Under the pieces are notes generated by a model. The model saw nothing but the letters and a program-made list of their open reading frames with translations. It made no database searches and was not told where the DNA came from. Of a stretch of 64,000 nucleotides of DNA, positions 1-10,269 are shown one piece after another. Origin of the DNA: Modicisalibacter xianhensis (GTDB taxonomy: Bacteria; Pseudomonadota; Gammaproteobacteria; Pseudomonadales; Halomonadaceae); assembly GCF_900113605.1 (NCBI RefSeq), contig NZ_FOPY01000011.1, positions 62,001-126,000 of the forward strand. Direction: 5' to 3'. Made by a program: the position numbers and the translations under genes. Each line of letters begins with the position of its first letter. Positions within the stretch are counted from its first letter, which is position 1.

Positions 1-427
1 TGCCCGCGGTCAAGCCGGCAGCAAACGCGGTGGAATACCCTTCCTTGCGCATCGAGGGCACCAGTAACGACCCCAGCGCGGAGGTATCCGCCACCGCCGA
101 GCCGTTGACGCCGGCGAAGAACACGCTCGATACCACGTTGACATGCCCCATGCCGCCACGCAGATGACCGACCAGAAGGCGCGCCAGCCCCATCAGGCGG
201 TCCGTCAAACTGCTTACGTTCATCAAGTTACCGGCAAGGATGAACAGGGGAATCGCCATCAGGGAGAACGCGTTGATACCGCCGAAGAACTGCTGCGGCA
301 TCATTCGCGGAATCATCGAGACATCGACGAACAGAAACCCGACCAGCGCTGTCGTCAGCAGGGCCAGGAACAGGGGCAGCCCCAGCAGCACATGAGCCAG
401 AAAAACCCCCAGCATGGCAAGAATCAT
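1..427 (-). CDS. TRAP transporter large permease DctM, 3' part outside window
   Basis: This is the N-terminal ~142 residues of a DctM-type permease, the 12-helix membrane subunit that carries out sodium-driven uptake in TRAP transporters. The reading frame starts with ATG at 427 and is still open at the window edge. Long hydrophobic stretches, the segment MAIPLFILAGNLM and the glycine-rich SGVFFAG-like region (here SSVFFAGVNGSAVAD) are typical of the family. The start overlaps the stop of the small permease gene by 4 bases (ATGA), which supports both ends and indicates translational coupling. The substrate cannot be read from this fragment. Confidence 0.9.
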   Translation of the reverse strand, partial: MILAMLGVFLAHVLLGLPLFLALLTTALVGFLFVDVSMIPRMMPQQFFGGINAFSLMAIPLFILAGNLMNVSSLTDRLMGLARLLVGHLRGGMGHVNVVSSVFFAGVNGSAVADTSALGSLLVPSMRKEGYSTAFAAGLTAG

Positions 428-915
428 GCGGTATCCTCCACCAAGGTGCGCAGCGGCGCCGGGCCATACCAGAGCGCGTGCCAGGACAGCAGAGCGAAGC
501 CTACCGGCAACGACATCATGGGAATGGTCCGGCTGATCCCCAGCCCCGAGCTGGTAAACATGGATACCGATAGGGCGTACTTGTAGCTGATCACCGTACC
601 GGCGATGGCCAGTCCCAGCGTCAGCAACCACTGATAGACATTGAGCAGGCGGCACAGGGCGGGAGGCAACAGCCTCTCGATCAACGCGACTCGCATATGA
701 CCACCCTCGACCCATACGGCGCCCGCCGCCAGCAGGACACTACCGATGATTAGGTAGCGAGCCAGCTCGTCGGTCCAGATAGGCGCCCCTCCTGCCAGGT
801 AACGCATGAAGACGCCATAGAGGATGACGGCCAGGTCGATGAACAGCATGCTGCCGGCAATGGTCAACGACACCCACCGGCTGATGGACAGCACTCTTGA
901 ACGAAGTGATGACAT
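424..915 (-). CDS. TRAP transporter small permease DctQ
   Basis: A 163-residue integral membrane protein with about four hydrophobic helices, the usual size and layout of DctQ. DctQ partners DctM in the inner membrane. The motif WTDELARYLIIGSVLLAAG near residues 47-65 resembles the family signature (W-x-E-E/D-xx-R) preceding helix 2. The gene sits between dctP upstream and dctM downstream in the usual P-Q-M order. Identification is firm at family level only. Confidence 0.92.
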   Translation of the reverse strand: MSSLRSRVLSISRWVSLTIAGSMLFIDLAVILYGVFMRYLAGGAPIWTDELARYLIIGSVLLAAGAVWVEGGHMRVALIERLLPPALCRLLNVYQWLLTLGLAIAGTVISYKYALSVSMFTSSGLGISRTIPMMSLPVGFALLSWHALWYGPAPLRTLVEDTA

Positions 916-979
916 GGAAAGTTCTATTGGCAGATGACAGGGGCAGGGAGACGTCTCCCTGCCGTGACAGGAGAGGTCG

Positions 980-2017
980 TTACTGCGCCAGCTGCGACAT
1001 GCCGGCGTCCTCGAGCGCCATATCGATCCAGCGCTGCTCGATCCCTTCGTCCTTCAGCCACTCCAGATAAGCAGGCTGGCCCTGCTTGCGGAAGGCCTCG
1101 AGGTCTTCCTGCGCAGGACGAATGATCTCCATCCCCTGCTCCTCGAGATAGGCAATACGCTCGTCCACCTTGGCTTCGTTATACTCACGCGCCTTTTCGT
1201 TGGCTTCGGCCACTGCTTCCATGAAGGCCTGGCGGGTATCCTCATCCCAACTGTCCAGCATTTCGCCATTGCCGACCAGGAATTGGTCAGAGTACTGAAT
1301 GTTGGCCAGGGTCAGATAATCCTGCACTTCGTAGAGGCTGCCCAGGATGATGTACATTGGCGGGTTCATCTGGCCGTCGGCGACACCCGTACGCAGGGCC
1401 ATGTAGACTTCCGTCCAAGGAATCGGCGTCCCCGAGGCACCGAACGCCTCATAAAGCGCTACCTGGCTGGGATCCATGGCGCGAAAGCGCAGCCCTTCGA
1501 AATCCTTTGGCGCTTGGATGGGGCGCTCGTCGTTGGTAAATGCCAGGAACCCGCCCTCCTCGACGACGGCCAGCAGCTCGGCACCGGTGCGTTCACGCAG
1601 GGCGTTCTCGACTTCCTTCCAGTACTGCCCTTCGTCGAAGAAGGTGCGTGCCGCCTCGAAATCCTCGAACAGGAAGGGGATCGCGCTGACATAGATTTCA
1701 GGAACGACAGGCGACATTCCGGCGAAAGAGGCAATATTCAGGCTGGGCGTGTTCATCACCTGCTCCATACGCGCCTGCTCTTCGCCAAGCATGCTGTTGG
1801 GATACAGTTTCAACTGAATCTCGCCATTGGTCTTCTCGGCAACAAGATCCTTCAGGTTGGTGGCAAATACATGGACGGCATTCTTGTCGGGATCAGGAGC
1901 CCCGTTATAACTCAGATTGACAGTCGTTTCGGCATGCACGGAACCCGTGAGCATGGCGAGGCTCAGCGAAACGGCCGAAGCCAGAGCTTTCAATGGAAGC
2001 CGAGCAGAACATGACAT
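980..2017 (-). CDS. TRAP transporter substrate-binding protein DctP
   Basis: A 345-residue periplasmic binding protein. Residues 1-29 form a Sec signal peptide ending at VHA, followed by the mature start ETTVNLSY. The motif GLRFRAM contains the arginine that binds the carboxylate of the ligand in most DctP proteins, and the segments LVAEKTNGEI and YPNSMLGEE are typical. It delivers an organic acid to the DctQM permease encoded just downstream (64-base gap). An AGGGAGA ribosome-binding site precedes the ATG. A perfect inverted repeat lies about 65 bases upstream. The actual substrate is unknown. Confidence 0.93.
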   Translation of the reverse strand: MSCSARLPLKALASAVSLSLAMLTGSVHAETTVNLSYNGAPDPDKNAVHVFATNLKDLVAEKTNGEIQLKLYPNSMLGEEQARMEQVMNTPSLNIASFAGMSPVVPEIYVSAIPFLFEDFEAARTFFDEGQYWKEVENALRERTGAELLAVVEEGGFLAFTNDERPIQAPKDFEGLRFRAMDPSQVALYEAFGASGTPIPWTEVYMALRTGVADGQMNPPMYIILGSLYEVQDYLTLANIQYSDQFLVGNGEMLDSWDEDTRQAFMEAVAEANEKAREYNEAKVDERIAYLEEQGMEIIRPAQEDLEAFRKQGQPAYLEWLKDEGIEQRWIDMALEDAGMSQLAQ

Positions 2018-2082
2018 GACTATGTCTCCCTTGTTGTTGTTTCGGAAAGGTATCTAGCGTCAAGCAATGTAATAGCAGCCTA

Positions 2083-2105
2083 TGCATTGTCGTGTTGACA
2101 ATGCA
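2083..2105. promoter_or_regulatory. Inverted-repeat operator candidate upstream of dctP
   Basis: Two perfect 9-base arms (TGCATTGTC and GACAATGCA) flank a 5-base spacer. The site lies between the end of the lysR gene and the start of dctP. It contains a T-N11-A core, which is the general form of a LysR-type binding site, so regulation of the transporter by the neighbouring LysR protein is the simplest reading. A short RNA hairpin is the alternative, but no T-run follows. Confidence 0.55.
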
Positions 2106-2122
2106 ATCACGTTAGCGTTGCC

Positions 2123-3064
2123 CTAAACGCAACACTTGGCGTTCAGCAACCTCGGCGCATCGGCATTAAAGAAGCGCAGCCCCTTGCGCAGATGATCAAT
2201 GCAGGTCTGAGCCGCCACCGTCAGCTCTCGTCCTGCCCGGCTGACGATTTGTGCACGCGCCCCACTCAGGGCTGGATAATCCATGGGCATGACATGAATC
2301 TCGCCATGACGAATTTCCTCCATGACGGTCAGCTCGGGCATGAAGGTTATGCCGATTCCCGAGCGCACGAAATTCTTGAGCACGGCTACCGAATTGGTAC
2401 GCAAACGGGCATGGAGATGAACCCGTTCCTGCTGTTCCACCAGGCTGACCATCTGGCGCATGCCAAAGCAGTTATCCATCAAGCCCAACGGCCACTCGGT
2501 CAGGTCTCGCAATGCCAGAGGCCTGCCCTGTTGCGATAGTGGATGTCCCATGGGCACGATCAAGTCCAGCGGTTGCAGTGTTTCCACATGGCAGTGCAAC
2601 AGGGGGTCCACTGGCGGGGCGTAAAGTAGCGCGAGATCGACTTCCATGTCCTTGACCAGAGCCACCGCTTCGTTGACTCCCGCCATGCGCACTTCCAGTT
2701 CGATACCCGAGAAGGCGCCAAGGAAACTCTGCAGAGGGGCCGATACCAGATCGGCGATAAAACCTTCTCCGACAGCGATCCGCACTTCGCCGCGTCGCAG
2801 CTCCTGCAACGCCATCAGCCTGGAAAGTACGGCCTCGTCGGCTGCGCGCTGGGCGTGATAGTGCTCGACGAGCAGCTTACCCGCCGGCGTGGCATGCATG
2901 CCGTTTCCATGACGCTCGCACAAGGTAATGCCCAAGTCCTCCTCGAGCGATTTAATCTGCCGGCTGACCGCGGAAGCATCTATGTCGAGGTAGGAAGCGG
3001 CACGTCGCAATGAGCCACGACGAATGACTTCGTTGAGGTAAGCCAAGGCACGCTGATTCAACAT
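2123..3064 (-). CDS. LysR-family transcriptional regulator
   Basis: A 313-residue LysR-type regulator. The N-terminal winged helix-turn-helix includes RRAASYLDIDASAVSRQIKSLE near residues 20-40, followed by a linker helix and a periplasmic-binding-fold sensor domain. The start at 3064 (MLNQRALAY) is chosen over the ATG 33 bases further upstream because GGAGG lies 4-8 bases before it and the protein then begins as the family normally does. It is transcribed in the same direction as the TRAP genes and lies just upstream of them, so it probably controls them; the palindrome at 2083-2105 is the likely site. Confidence 0.9.
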   Translation of the reverse strand: MLNQRALAYLNEVIRRGSLRRAASYLDIDASAVSRQIKSLEEDLGITLCERHGNGMHATPAGKLLVEHYHAQRAADEAVLSRLMALQELRRGEVRIAVGEGFIADLVSAPLQSFLGAFSGIELEVRMAGVNEAVALVKDMEVDLALLYAPPVDPLLHCHVETLQPLDLIVPMGHPLSQQGRPLALRDLTEWPLGLMDNCFGMRQMVSLVEQQERVHLHARLRTNSVAVLKNFVRSGIGITFMPELTVMEEIRHGEIHVMPMDYPALSGARAQIVSRAGRELTVAAQTCIDHLRKGLRFFNADAPRLLNAKCCV

Positions 3065-3404
3065 GGGCCCTCCACTATAAAAACATGACACGATCAAACT
3101 GACTCATAGAAAGGAGGCTTCGACCAGTCAGGCTATCCTTGACTAGGAAGACGCGAGTTGCGCTGTAACGACACCTTGTTCTTTTGCGCCAATGCAACTC
3201 ACCCGTCAAGAAGCATTGCAACCGAATAACATGGATTTCAACTCGTAACCAATTGTTTTTATGAAGCTATTCGGAGCGAAGTTTATACATCGATCGCTGC
3301 GATACGCTGGCGAACGCGGCTGGCATTTCTTACAGTAATACTGATTTCGCAAGAGATATCGCGACGTACAACGTATTTCGTGGGCTCAAGGAGGATGCCT
3401 TTCG
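3065..3404. other. Intergenic region between divergent lysR and otsB
   Basis: These 340 bases are more AT-rich than their neighbours and must hold the promoters of both flanking genes. I see no convincing coding sequence, terminator or known operator. The only feature I can place is AGGAGG about 10 bases before the otsB start codon. A TTGACT near 3138 could be a -35 element, but its -10 partner is poor. Confidence 0.5.
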
Positions 3405-4172
3405 ATGTCGACACCAGAGACGTACCGCTCGTGTCCTTTGCCTCAGGAAGGCGAGGCTTGGGCCCTGTTTCTCGACTTGGATGGCACGCTGAGCCCCTTG
3501 AAGGAAAAGCCGGCAGACGTGGTGCTGGAAACGCGCCTGCTGGACTTGCTGCAACAGTTGCATCGCCGCCTCGATGGTGCGCTGGCCATCATCAGCGGGC
3601 GCTCAATCAATGATCTGTCGCGGCTGCTGTCTCCTCTGGAACTCCCCTTGGCTGGGCAGCACGGTGCCGAGCGACACGATGAAGTGAATGGTTACTCGCT
3701 GTCCGAACCAGACTATGCCACGCTTCACGAAGCGCGCGAGGAATTGCGTCGTTTCCTCGGCGCGCATCCGGAACTGGAACTGGAGGACAAGGGCGCCAGT
3801 CTCGCCCTGCATTATCGCAATGCACCCGACAAGCAGCCGACGATCGAACGTCAGTTGGACAGCTTGCGGGAGCGCTTGGGGGATGCGCTGATCATGCACG
3901 TCGGCAAATCCGTGTTCGAATTGCGGACGACGTCCTGCAACAAGGGCGAGGCCATCCATCATTTCATGCAGGCAGCGCCGTTCGCCCAACGCACGCCAGT
4001 CTTTCTTGGCGACGACTTGACGGACGAGGACGGTTTCGAGGCCGTCAATGCACTGGGAGGGTATAGCATCAAGGTTGGCCAGGGCGAAACGCGCGCCCGG
4101 TATCGCCTGGACGATACGCATGCCGTGGAAGCCTGGCTGAAGACCTGTCTCGAGCAATGGCCATCGAGGTAG
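3405..4172 (+). CDS. otsB: Trehalose-6-phosphate phosphatase
   Basis: A 255-residue HAD-superfamily phosphatase that converts trehalose 6-phosphate to trehalose in the cytoplasm. The motif LFLDLDGTLSP (residues ~21-31) carries the two catalytic aspartates. IISGRS (~63-68) is HAD motif II, and GDDLTDEDGF (~203-212) is the metal-binding motif IV. The length matches the family. otsA follows 133 bases downstream, giving the order otsB-otsA. Trehalose is a compatible solute, which fits a halotolerant host. Confidence 0.95.
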   Translation: MSTPETYRSCPLPQEGEAWALFLDLDGTLSPLKEKPADVVLETRLLDLLQQLHRRLDGALAIISGRSINDLSRLLSPLELPLAGQHGAERHDEVNGYSLSEPDYATLHEAREELRRFLGAHPELELEDKGASLALHYRNAPDKQPTIERQLDSLRERLGDALIMHVGKSVFELRTTSCNKGEAIHHFMQAAPFAQRTPVFLGDDLTDEDGFEAVNALGGYSIKVGQGETRARYRLDDTHAVEAWLKTCLEQWPSR

Positions 4173-4305
4173 GCATACACTGAAGCAAGGTCCGGCAAGA
4201 TCGCGACAGATTGATTCGGCCAGCCTGGATAGCGGCCGACCGGACGTCATCTCGGGAGAGCGTGGCCAGGAAGGTGCGCGCCCCTCATCAAGCATAGGTG
4301 TTCAC

Positions 4306-5700
4306 ATGTCCAAGGAACCGGATAACGAGCTGATCGTCGTCTCCAACCGCGTCCCCTCGCCGAAGAGTTCGGGAGGCAGCCAGGGGGGACTGGCAGTTGG
4401 TGTCATGAACGCATTGCAGAAGAACGAAGGCCTGTGGGTCGGCTGGAGCGGCGATATCGACGAGAACCGCGACGCCCAACTGAATCACTATGAGTTCGAC
4501 TCGGTACGCTTTGCGACGTTTCCGCTCACCGAGAACGATCACCAGACGTTCTATGTGGGATTCTCCAACGAGGTGCTCTGGCCCCTATTCCACTATCGCA
4601 CCGACAAGGTGGAATACACACGCGAGAATCTCGAGGGTTATCTGCGCGTCAGTCAGCGCTATGCCCGCCATGTCTCCACACTGGTCGAACCCCACTCGCG
4701 CATCTGGGTGCACGATTACCAGCTGATACCGCTGGGGCACTACCTGCGTCAGGCCGGCATTGACGTGCCCATCGGCCATTTCCTGCACACGCCGTTTCCG
4801 CCGTGGGACGTGCTGCGCATCCTGCCCGACTACGAAGACCTGCTGCGCTACTTCAGCGCCTATGATGTGATCGGTTTCCAGACCAAGTGCGACCAGCGCA
4901 ACTTCGAGGAGTGCATGCGTCACGGCCTCGAGGCCACCTTTTATGACGATGGCACGATCGAGGCCGAGGGTCGGCGCTTCCGCGCCGAGGCCTACCCCAT
5001 ATCGATCGATGTGGAATCGGCCCAGGAGATGGCCCGCCAGGGCGTGGACAGCAATGTCGGCAAGCGCATGGCCCAGTCGCTGGCCGACCGCACGCTGGTG
5101 ATGGGGGTCGATCGGCTGGATTACAGCAAGGGCATCTTCAAGCGCTTCCAGGCCTTCGAACGCCTGCTGGAGAAGGCCGAACACCAGCATGGCCACGTAG
5201 TGTTCGTGCAGATCTCGCCACCCTCACGCACCGACGTACCGGAGTATGTCGAATTGCGCACCGAGCTGGAACGCGTTGCCGGCCACGTCAACGGGCGCTT
5301 CGCGGATTACGACTGGACGCCGCTGCGCTATCTCAACCGCGGTTACAGCCGCGAGTCGATCCTCGGCTTCCTGCGTCTGAGCCGGGTCGGATTCCTGACC
5401 CCGCTGCGCGACGGCATGAACCTGGTCGCCAAGGAATTCGTCGCCGCCCAGGATCCGGAAGATCCTGGTGTGCTGGTCCTGTCCCACCTGGCCGGGGCTT
5501 CCTGGGAGTTGCAGGAAGGTGCGCTGGTCTGCAACCCGTACGATAGCGAAGGCGTTGCCGACATGCTGGACCAGGCGCTGACCATGCCGCTTGAGGAGCG
5601 TAAGGCACGCTGGCAGCGCATGATGGACGTGATGCGCGAGAACGATATTCACCACTGGTGCCGCCAGTTCCTCGGCGCACTGGGTGCCGTCAAGCACTGA
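4306..5700 (+). CDS. otsA: Trehalose-6-phosphate synthase
   Basis: A 464-residue GT-B glycosyltransferase of family 20 that joins glucose from a nucleotide sugar to glucose 6-phosphate. Recognisable blocks are VVSNRVP (residues ~11-17), the glycine-rich GGLAVG near residue 26, WVHDYQLIPL, HFLHTPFPPWD, GVDRLDYSKGI and LRDGMNLVAKEFVAAQ in the nucleotide-sugar site. The length is normal for bacterial OtsA. It forms the trehalose pathway with otsB upstream. A hairpin follows the stop codon. Confidence 0.96.
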   Translation: MSKEPDNELIVVSNRVPSPKSSGGSQGGLAVGVMNALQKNEGLWVGWSGDIDENRDAQLNHYEFDSVRFATFPLTENDHQTFYVGFSNEVLWPLFHYRTDKVEYTRENLEGYLRVSQRYARHVSTLVEPHSRIWVHDYQLIPLGHYLRQAGIDVPIGHFLHTPFPPWDVLRILPDYEDLLRYFSAYDVIGFQTKCDQRNFEECMRHGLEATFYDDGTIEAEGRRFRAEAYPISIDVESAQEMARQGVDSNVGKRMAQSLADRTLVMGVDRLDYSKGIFKRFQAFERLLEKAEHQHGHVVFVQISPPSRTDVPEYVELRTELERVAGHVNGRFADYDWTPLRYLNRGYSRESILGFLRLSRVGFLTPLRDGMNLVAKEFVAAQDPEDPGVLVLSHLAGASWELQEGALVCNPYDSEGVADMLDQALTMPLEERKARWQRMMDVMRENDIHHWCRQFLGALGAVKH

Positions 5701-5716
5701 CTCCACTCGCCGAGAG

Positions 5717-5746
5717 GACACCGGCACTTCATGCGCCGGTGTCTTT
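5717..5746 (+). terminator. Likely terminator after otsA
   Basis: A 9-base-pair stem (GACACCGGC with GCCGGTGTC) with a 9-base loop starts 17 bases after the otsA stop and is followed by TTT. The U-tract is short, so termination may be incomplete. Confidence 0.55.
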
Positions 5747-8321
<2,575 letters not shown>

Positions 8322-8365
8322 GCCTGACGGAGTGAGCCACCGGCTGGCCCACTAGCCGCCGAACG

Positions 8366-8401
8366 CGACGCCCCTGCCAAAAGCAGGGGCGTCGTTTTTT
8401 T
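8366..8401 (+). terminator. Intrinsic terminator of icd
   Basis: A perfect 12-base-pair stem (CGACGCCCCTGC with its complement) closes a CAAAA loop and runs directly into seven T residues. It lies 45 bases after the icd stop codon. Confidence 0.93.
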
Positions 8402-8613
8402 ACGCATTCACTTGAGTTGTCGGCGTTTCGATACGCAGCAAATCGTTGAAATAAAAGAAGAGTAGTACTCCTTCCCCTGCCGACGTCGTCAATCGCTGAC
8501 GCTTTTTTGCCCGGATGCGCTTCCTGTCTCGCAACCGTGGAGAAATATCACAAAACGTTAGAAATAAGATCCTGTTTTTAAAACTATTTATTAAATCTGG
8601 CATCAGTCTCGCT
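8402..8613. other. Intergenic AT-rich stretch
   Basis: No supportable gene. A weak hairpin (CGTCA with TGACG, 8487-8501) is followed by six T residues at 8503-8508 and could end a short transcript on the + strand. The AT-rich segment around 8565-8596 is the most plausible promoter region for the RNA candidate that follows, but no clear -35 element is visible. Confidence 0.4.
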
Positions 8614-8904
8614 ACATCAGGATATGACTGACGAGGAAAGCACGTGAAAACGTCGCTACCCCAGAACACTCCTCCGCCAGTCCACGGATGAAACGCCGCG
8701 CCTTCGGGCCAGGGATGCCACGGCATCTGGAACGGACTCCCGCAAGGACGCCTTGTTTGGCATGTCTCGCCCGACTGGCGAGACATCACGAACAGAGCCA
8801 CAGGACGTAACTCGATGGCCGTCCTCTGGCCCTGTGGGGCTCAGCCCCAGCACGACCCTTCAGTTCCCTGCGTACCTTGGACCGCTTTCGCGGTCCATTT
8901 TTTT
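8614..8904 (+). ncRNA. Candidate structured small RNA with repeated GGA motifs (CsrB/RsmZ-like)
   Basis: The stretch is non-coding but highly structured. Perfect or near-perfect hairpins lie at 8714-8727 (GATGC arms), 8743-8755 (CAAGG/CCTTG), 8762-8786 (10-base-pair stem) and 8799-8828 (10 base pairs with one mismatch), and it ends in an intrinsic terminator at 8878-8904. Nine GGA triplets occur from 8620 to 8881, several in contexts such as CAGGAT, ACGGAT, AGGGAT, AAGGACG and CAGGACG, which resemble CsrA/RsmA-binding motifs of RsmY and RsmZ. The 5' end is not defined and no GacA box was found. A 5' leader of the exporter gene downstream is an alternative. Confidence 0.4.
8878..8904 (+). terminator. 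Intrinsic terminator ending the RNA candidate
   Basis: TGGACCG pairs with CGGTCCA around a 6-base loop and is followed directly by seven T residues (8898-8904). No protein gene on the + strand ends nearby, so it must end a non-coding transcript or attenuate the exporter gene that starts 83 bases later. Confidence 0.8.
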
Positions 8905-8986
8905 GCCTGTGCATTCACCCTTCGTTAGCTGGCTAATACCGTTAGTAACGGCGTAGAATTCCAGCCCGATCACCGAAGGGATGCCC

Positions 8987-10189
8987 ATGATCAAGCTCAC
9001 CTCGCCGATTGCCGTCGTGGTCCTGGCCGCCATGGTGGCGATGGGACCGCTGGCCACTTCCATGTACTTGCCGGCCTTTCCCGCCATGGCCGAGACGTTC
9101 GGCGTCGGCGCCGATCGTATCCAGATGACCCTTAGCGCCTACATGATCGGCCTGGCGATCGCCCAGTTGCTGTGCGGCCCGCTGGCCGATCGCTTCGGCC
9201 GCAAGCCGCTGCTGCTCGGTGGCATGGCACTGTTCTGCCTGGGCAGCGTGGGCTGCATGTTCGCCGATAGCATCACCGTGCTGTTCGGCTACCGTTTCCT
9301 GCAGGCATTCGGTGCGGCGTCCGGCATGGTGCTGGCCCAGGCGATGATCCGCGACACCTTTGCCCCAATCGATGCGGCGAAGAAGCTGGCCTACATGGGC
9401 AGCACCACAGCCATCGCACCGGCGCTGGCCCCGGTCGCCGGCGGCGCGCTGCTGGTGGCGTTCGGCTGGTCGTCGATCTTTCTGGCTCTGGCGCTCTATG
9501 CCGCGCTCACGCTGGCCGTGGTCGGCGTCGGTCTGCCCGAGTCATTGCCCCATGATCGTCGCCAGACGCTGCATCCGCGTACGGTGGCGGGTAACTACCT
9601 GGCCGCGCTCGGTAACCGCGCTTTCCTGGCGCATGCCTTGGCAGTCAGCCTGATGTTCGCTGGCCACTACGGCTTCATGTCCGGTGCACCGTTCGTGCTG
9701 ATCGAACTGTTCGCAGTGCCGGAAGCCCACTTCGGCTGGTACTTCCTGTTCGTGGTGGCGGCATTCATTACAGGCAATCTGCTGGGGGCCAGGCTGACGG
9801 CACGCGTGGGCGGCCACCGCCTGATCCTGGCTGGCGGCAGCCTGCTGGTGCTGGCCGGCATCCTGGTGGTGTCGCTGGTGGCCAGCGGGGCCGACACCGT
9901 CGCGGCGATCATCGGCCCGCAGGTCATCTATGCCATCGGCTCGGGCATGATGATGCCCCAGCTGATCGCCGGCGCCCTGGCGCCTTTCCACCACATGGCC
10001 GGCACCGCAGCATCGTTGCTGGGCTTCATCCAGATGGGCTCGGCGGCGGCCTCCAGCGCCCTGGTCGGTCGGCTCTACGACGGCACGGCACTGCCGATGG
10101 TGCTGGTCATCGCCCTGGCCGGGGCAGGTGCTCTGGGAGTCTACCTGTCGCTGGCCCAGCGCCCGGTCATGGTCCCCGAGCCGGATTAG
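8987..10189 (+). CDS. MFS exporter, Bcr/CflA family
   Basis: A 400-residue, 12-helix major facilitator of the drug-resistance Bcr/CflA group, acting in the inner membrane by proton antiport. The segment GPLADRFGRKPLL (residues ~65-77) is MFS motif A, and GPLATSMYLPAFPAMAE near the N-terminus is typical of Bcr/CflA. Of two in-phase ATG codons (8981 and 8987) the second is preferred because GAAGGG sits 6 bases before it. The substrate cannot be inferred. Confidence 0.88.
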   Translation: MIKLTSPIAVVVLAAMVAMGPLATSMYLPAFPAMAETFGVGADRIQMTLSAYMIGLAIAQLLCGPLADRFGRKPLLLGGMALFCLGSVGCMFADSITVLFGYRFLQAFGAASGMVLAQAMIRDTFAPIDAAKKLAYMGSTTAIAPALAPVAGGALLVAFGWSSIFLALALYAALTLAVVGVGLPESLPHDRRQTLHPRTVAGNYLAALGNRAFLAHALAVSLMFAGHYGFMSGAPFVLIELFAVPEAHFGWYFLFVVAAFITGNLLGARLTARVGGHRLILAGGSLLVLAGILVVSLVASGADTVAAIIGPQVIYAIGSGMMMPQLIAGALAPFHHMAGTAASLLGFIQMGSAAASSALVGRLYDGTALPMVLVIALAGAGALGVYLSLAQRPVMVPEPD

Positions 10190-10210
10190 CCCGGGTGCAA
10201 CATGTTCCAT

Positions 10211-10252
10211 AACGCCAGAGGGCCATCACATGAGTGATGGCCCTCTGGCGTT
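10211..10252. terminator. Long palindromic hairpin between convergent exporter and hmp
   Basis: A perfect 19-base-pair stem with a 4-base loop (ATGA) lies between the 3' ends of the exporter gene and hmp. There is no T-run on either side. It probably stops or stabilises both transcripts. Confidence 0.7.
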
Positions 10253-10269
10253 GGGTGACGATGCAACGA

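Noticed and set aside
8400-8801. A 133-codon open frame on the minus strand downstream of icd
   Set aside because: No family resemblance, no ribosome-binding site, and it runs through the icd terminator T-run and the structured RNA candidate.
8614-8904. Guanidine-II (mini-ykkC) riboswitch ahead of the exporter gene
   Set aside because: ACG occurs in two hairpin loops, but the loops do not have the paired ACGR form, and the distance and number of stems do not fit.
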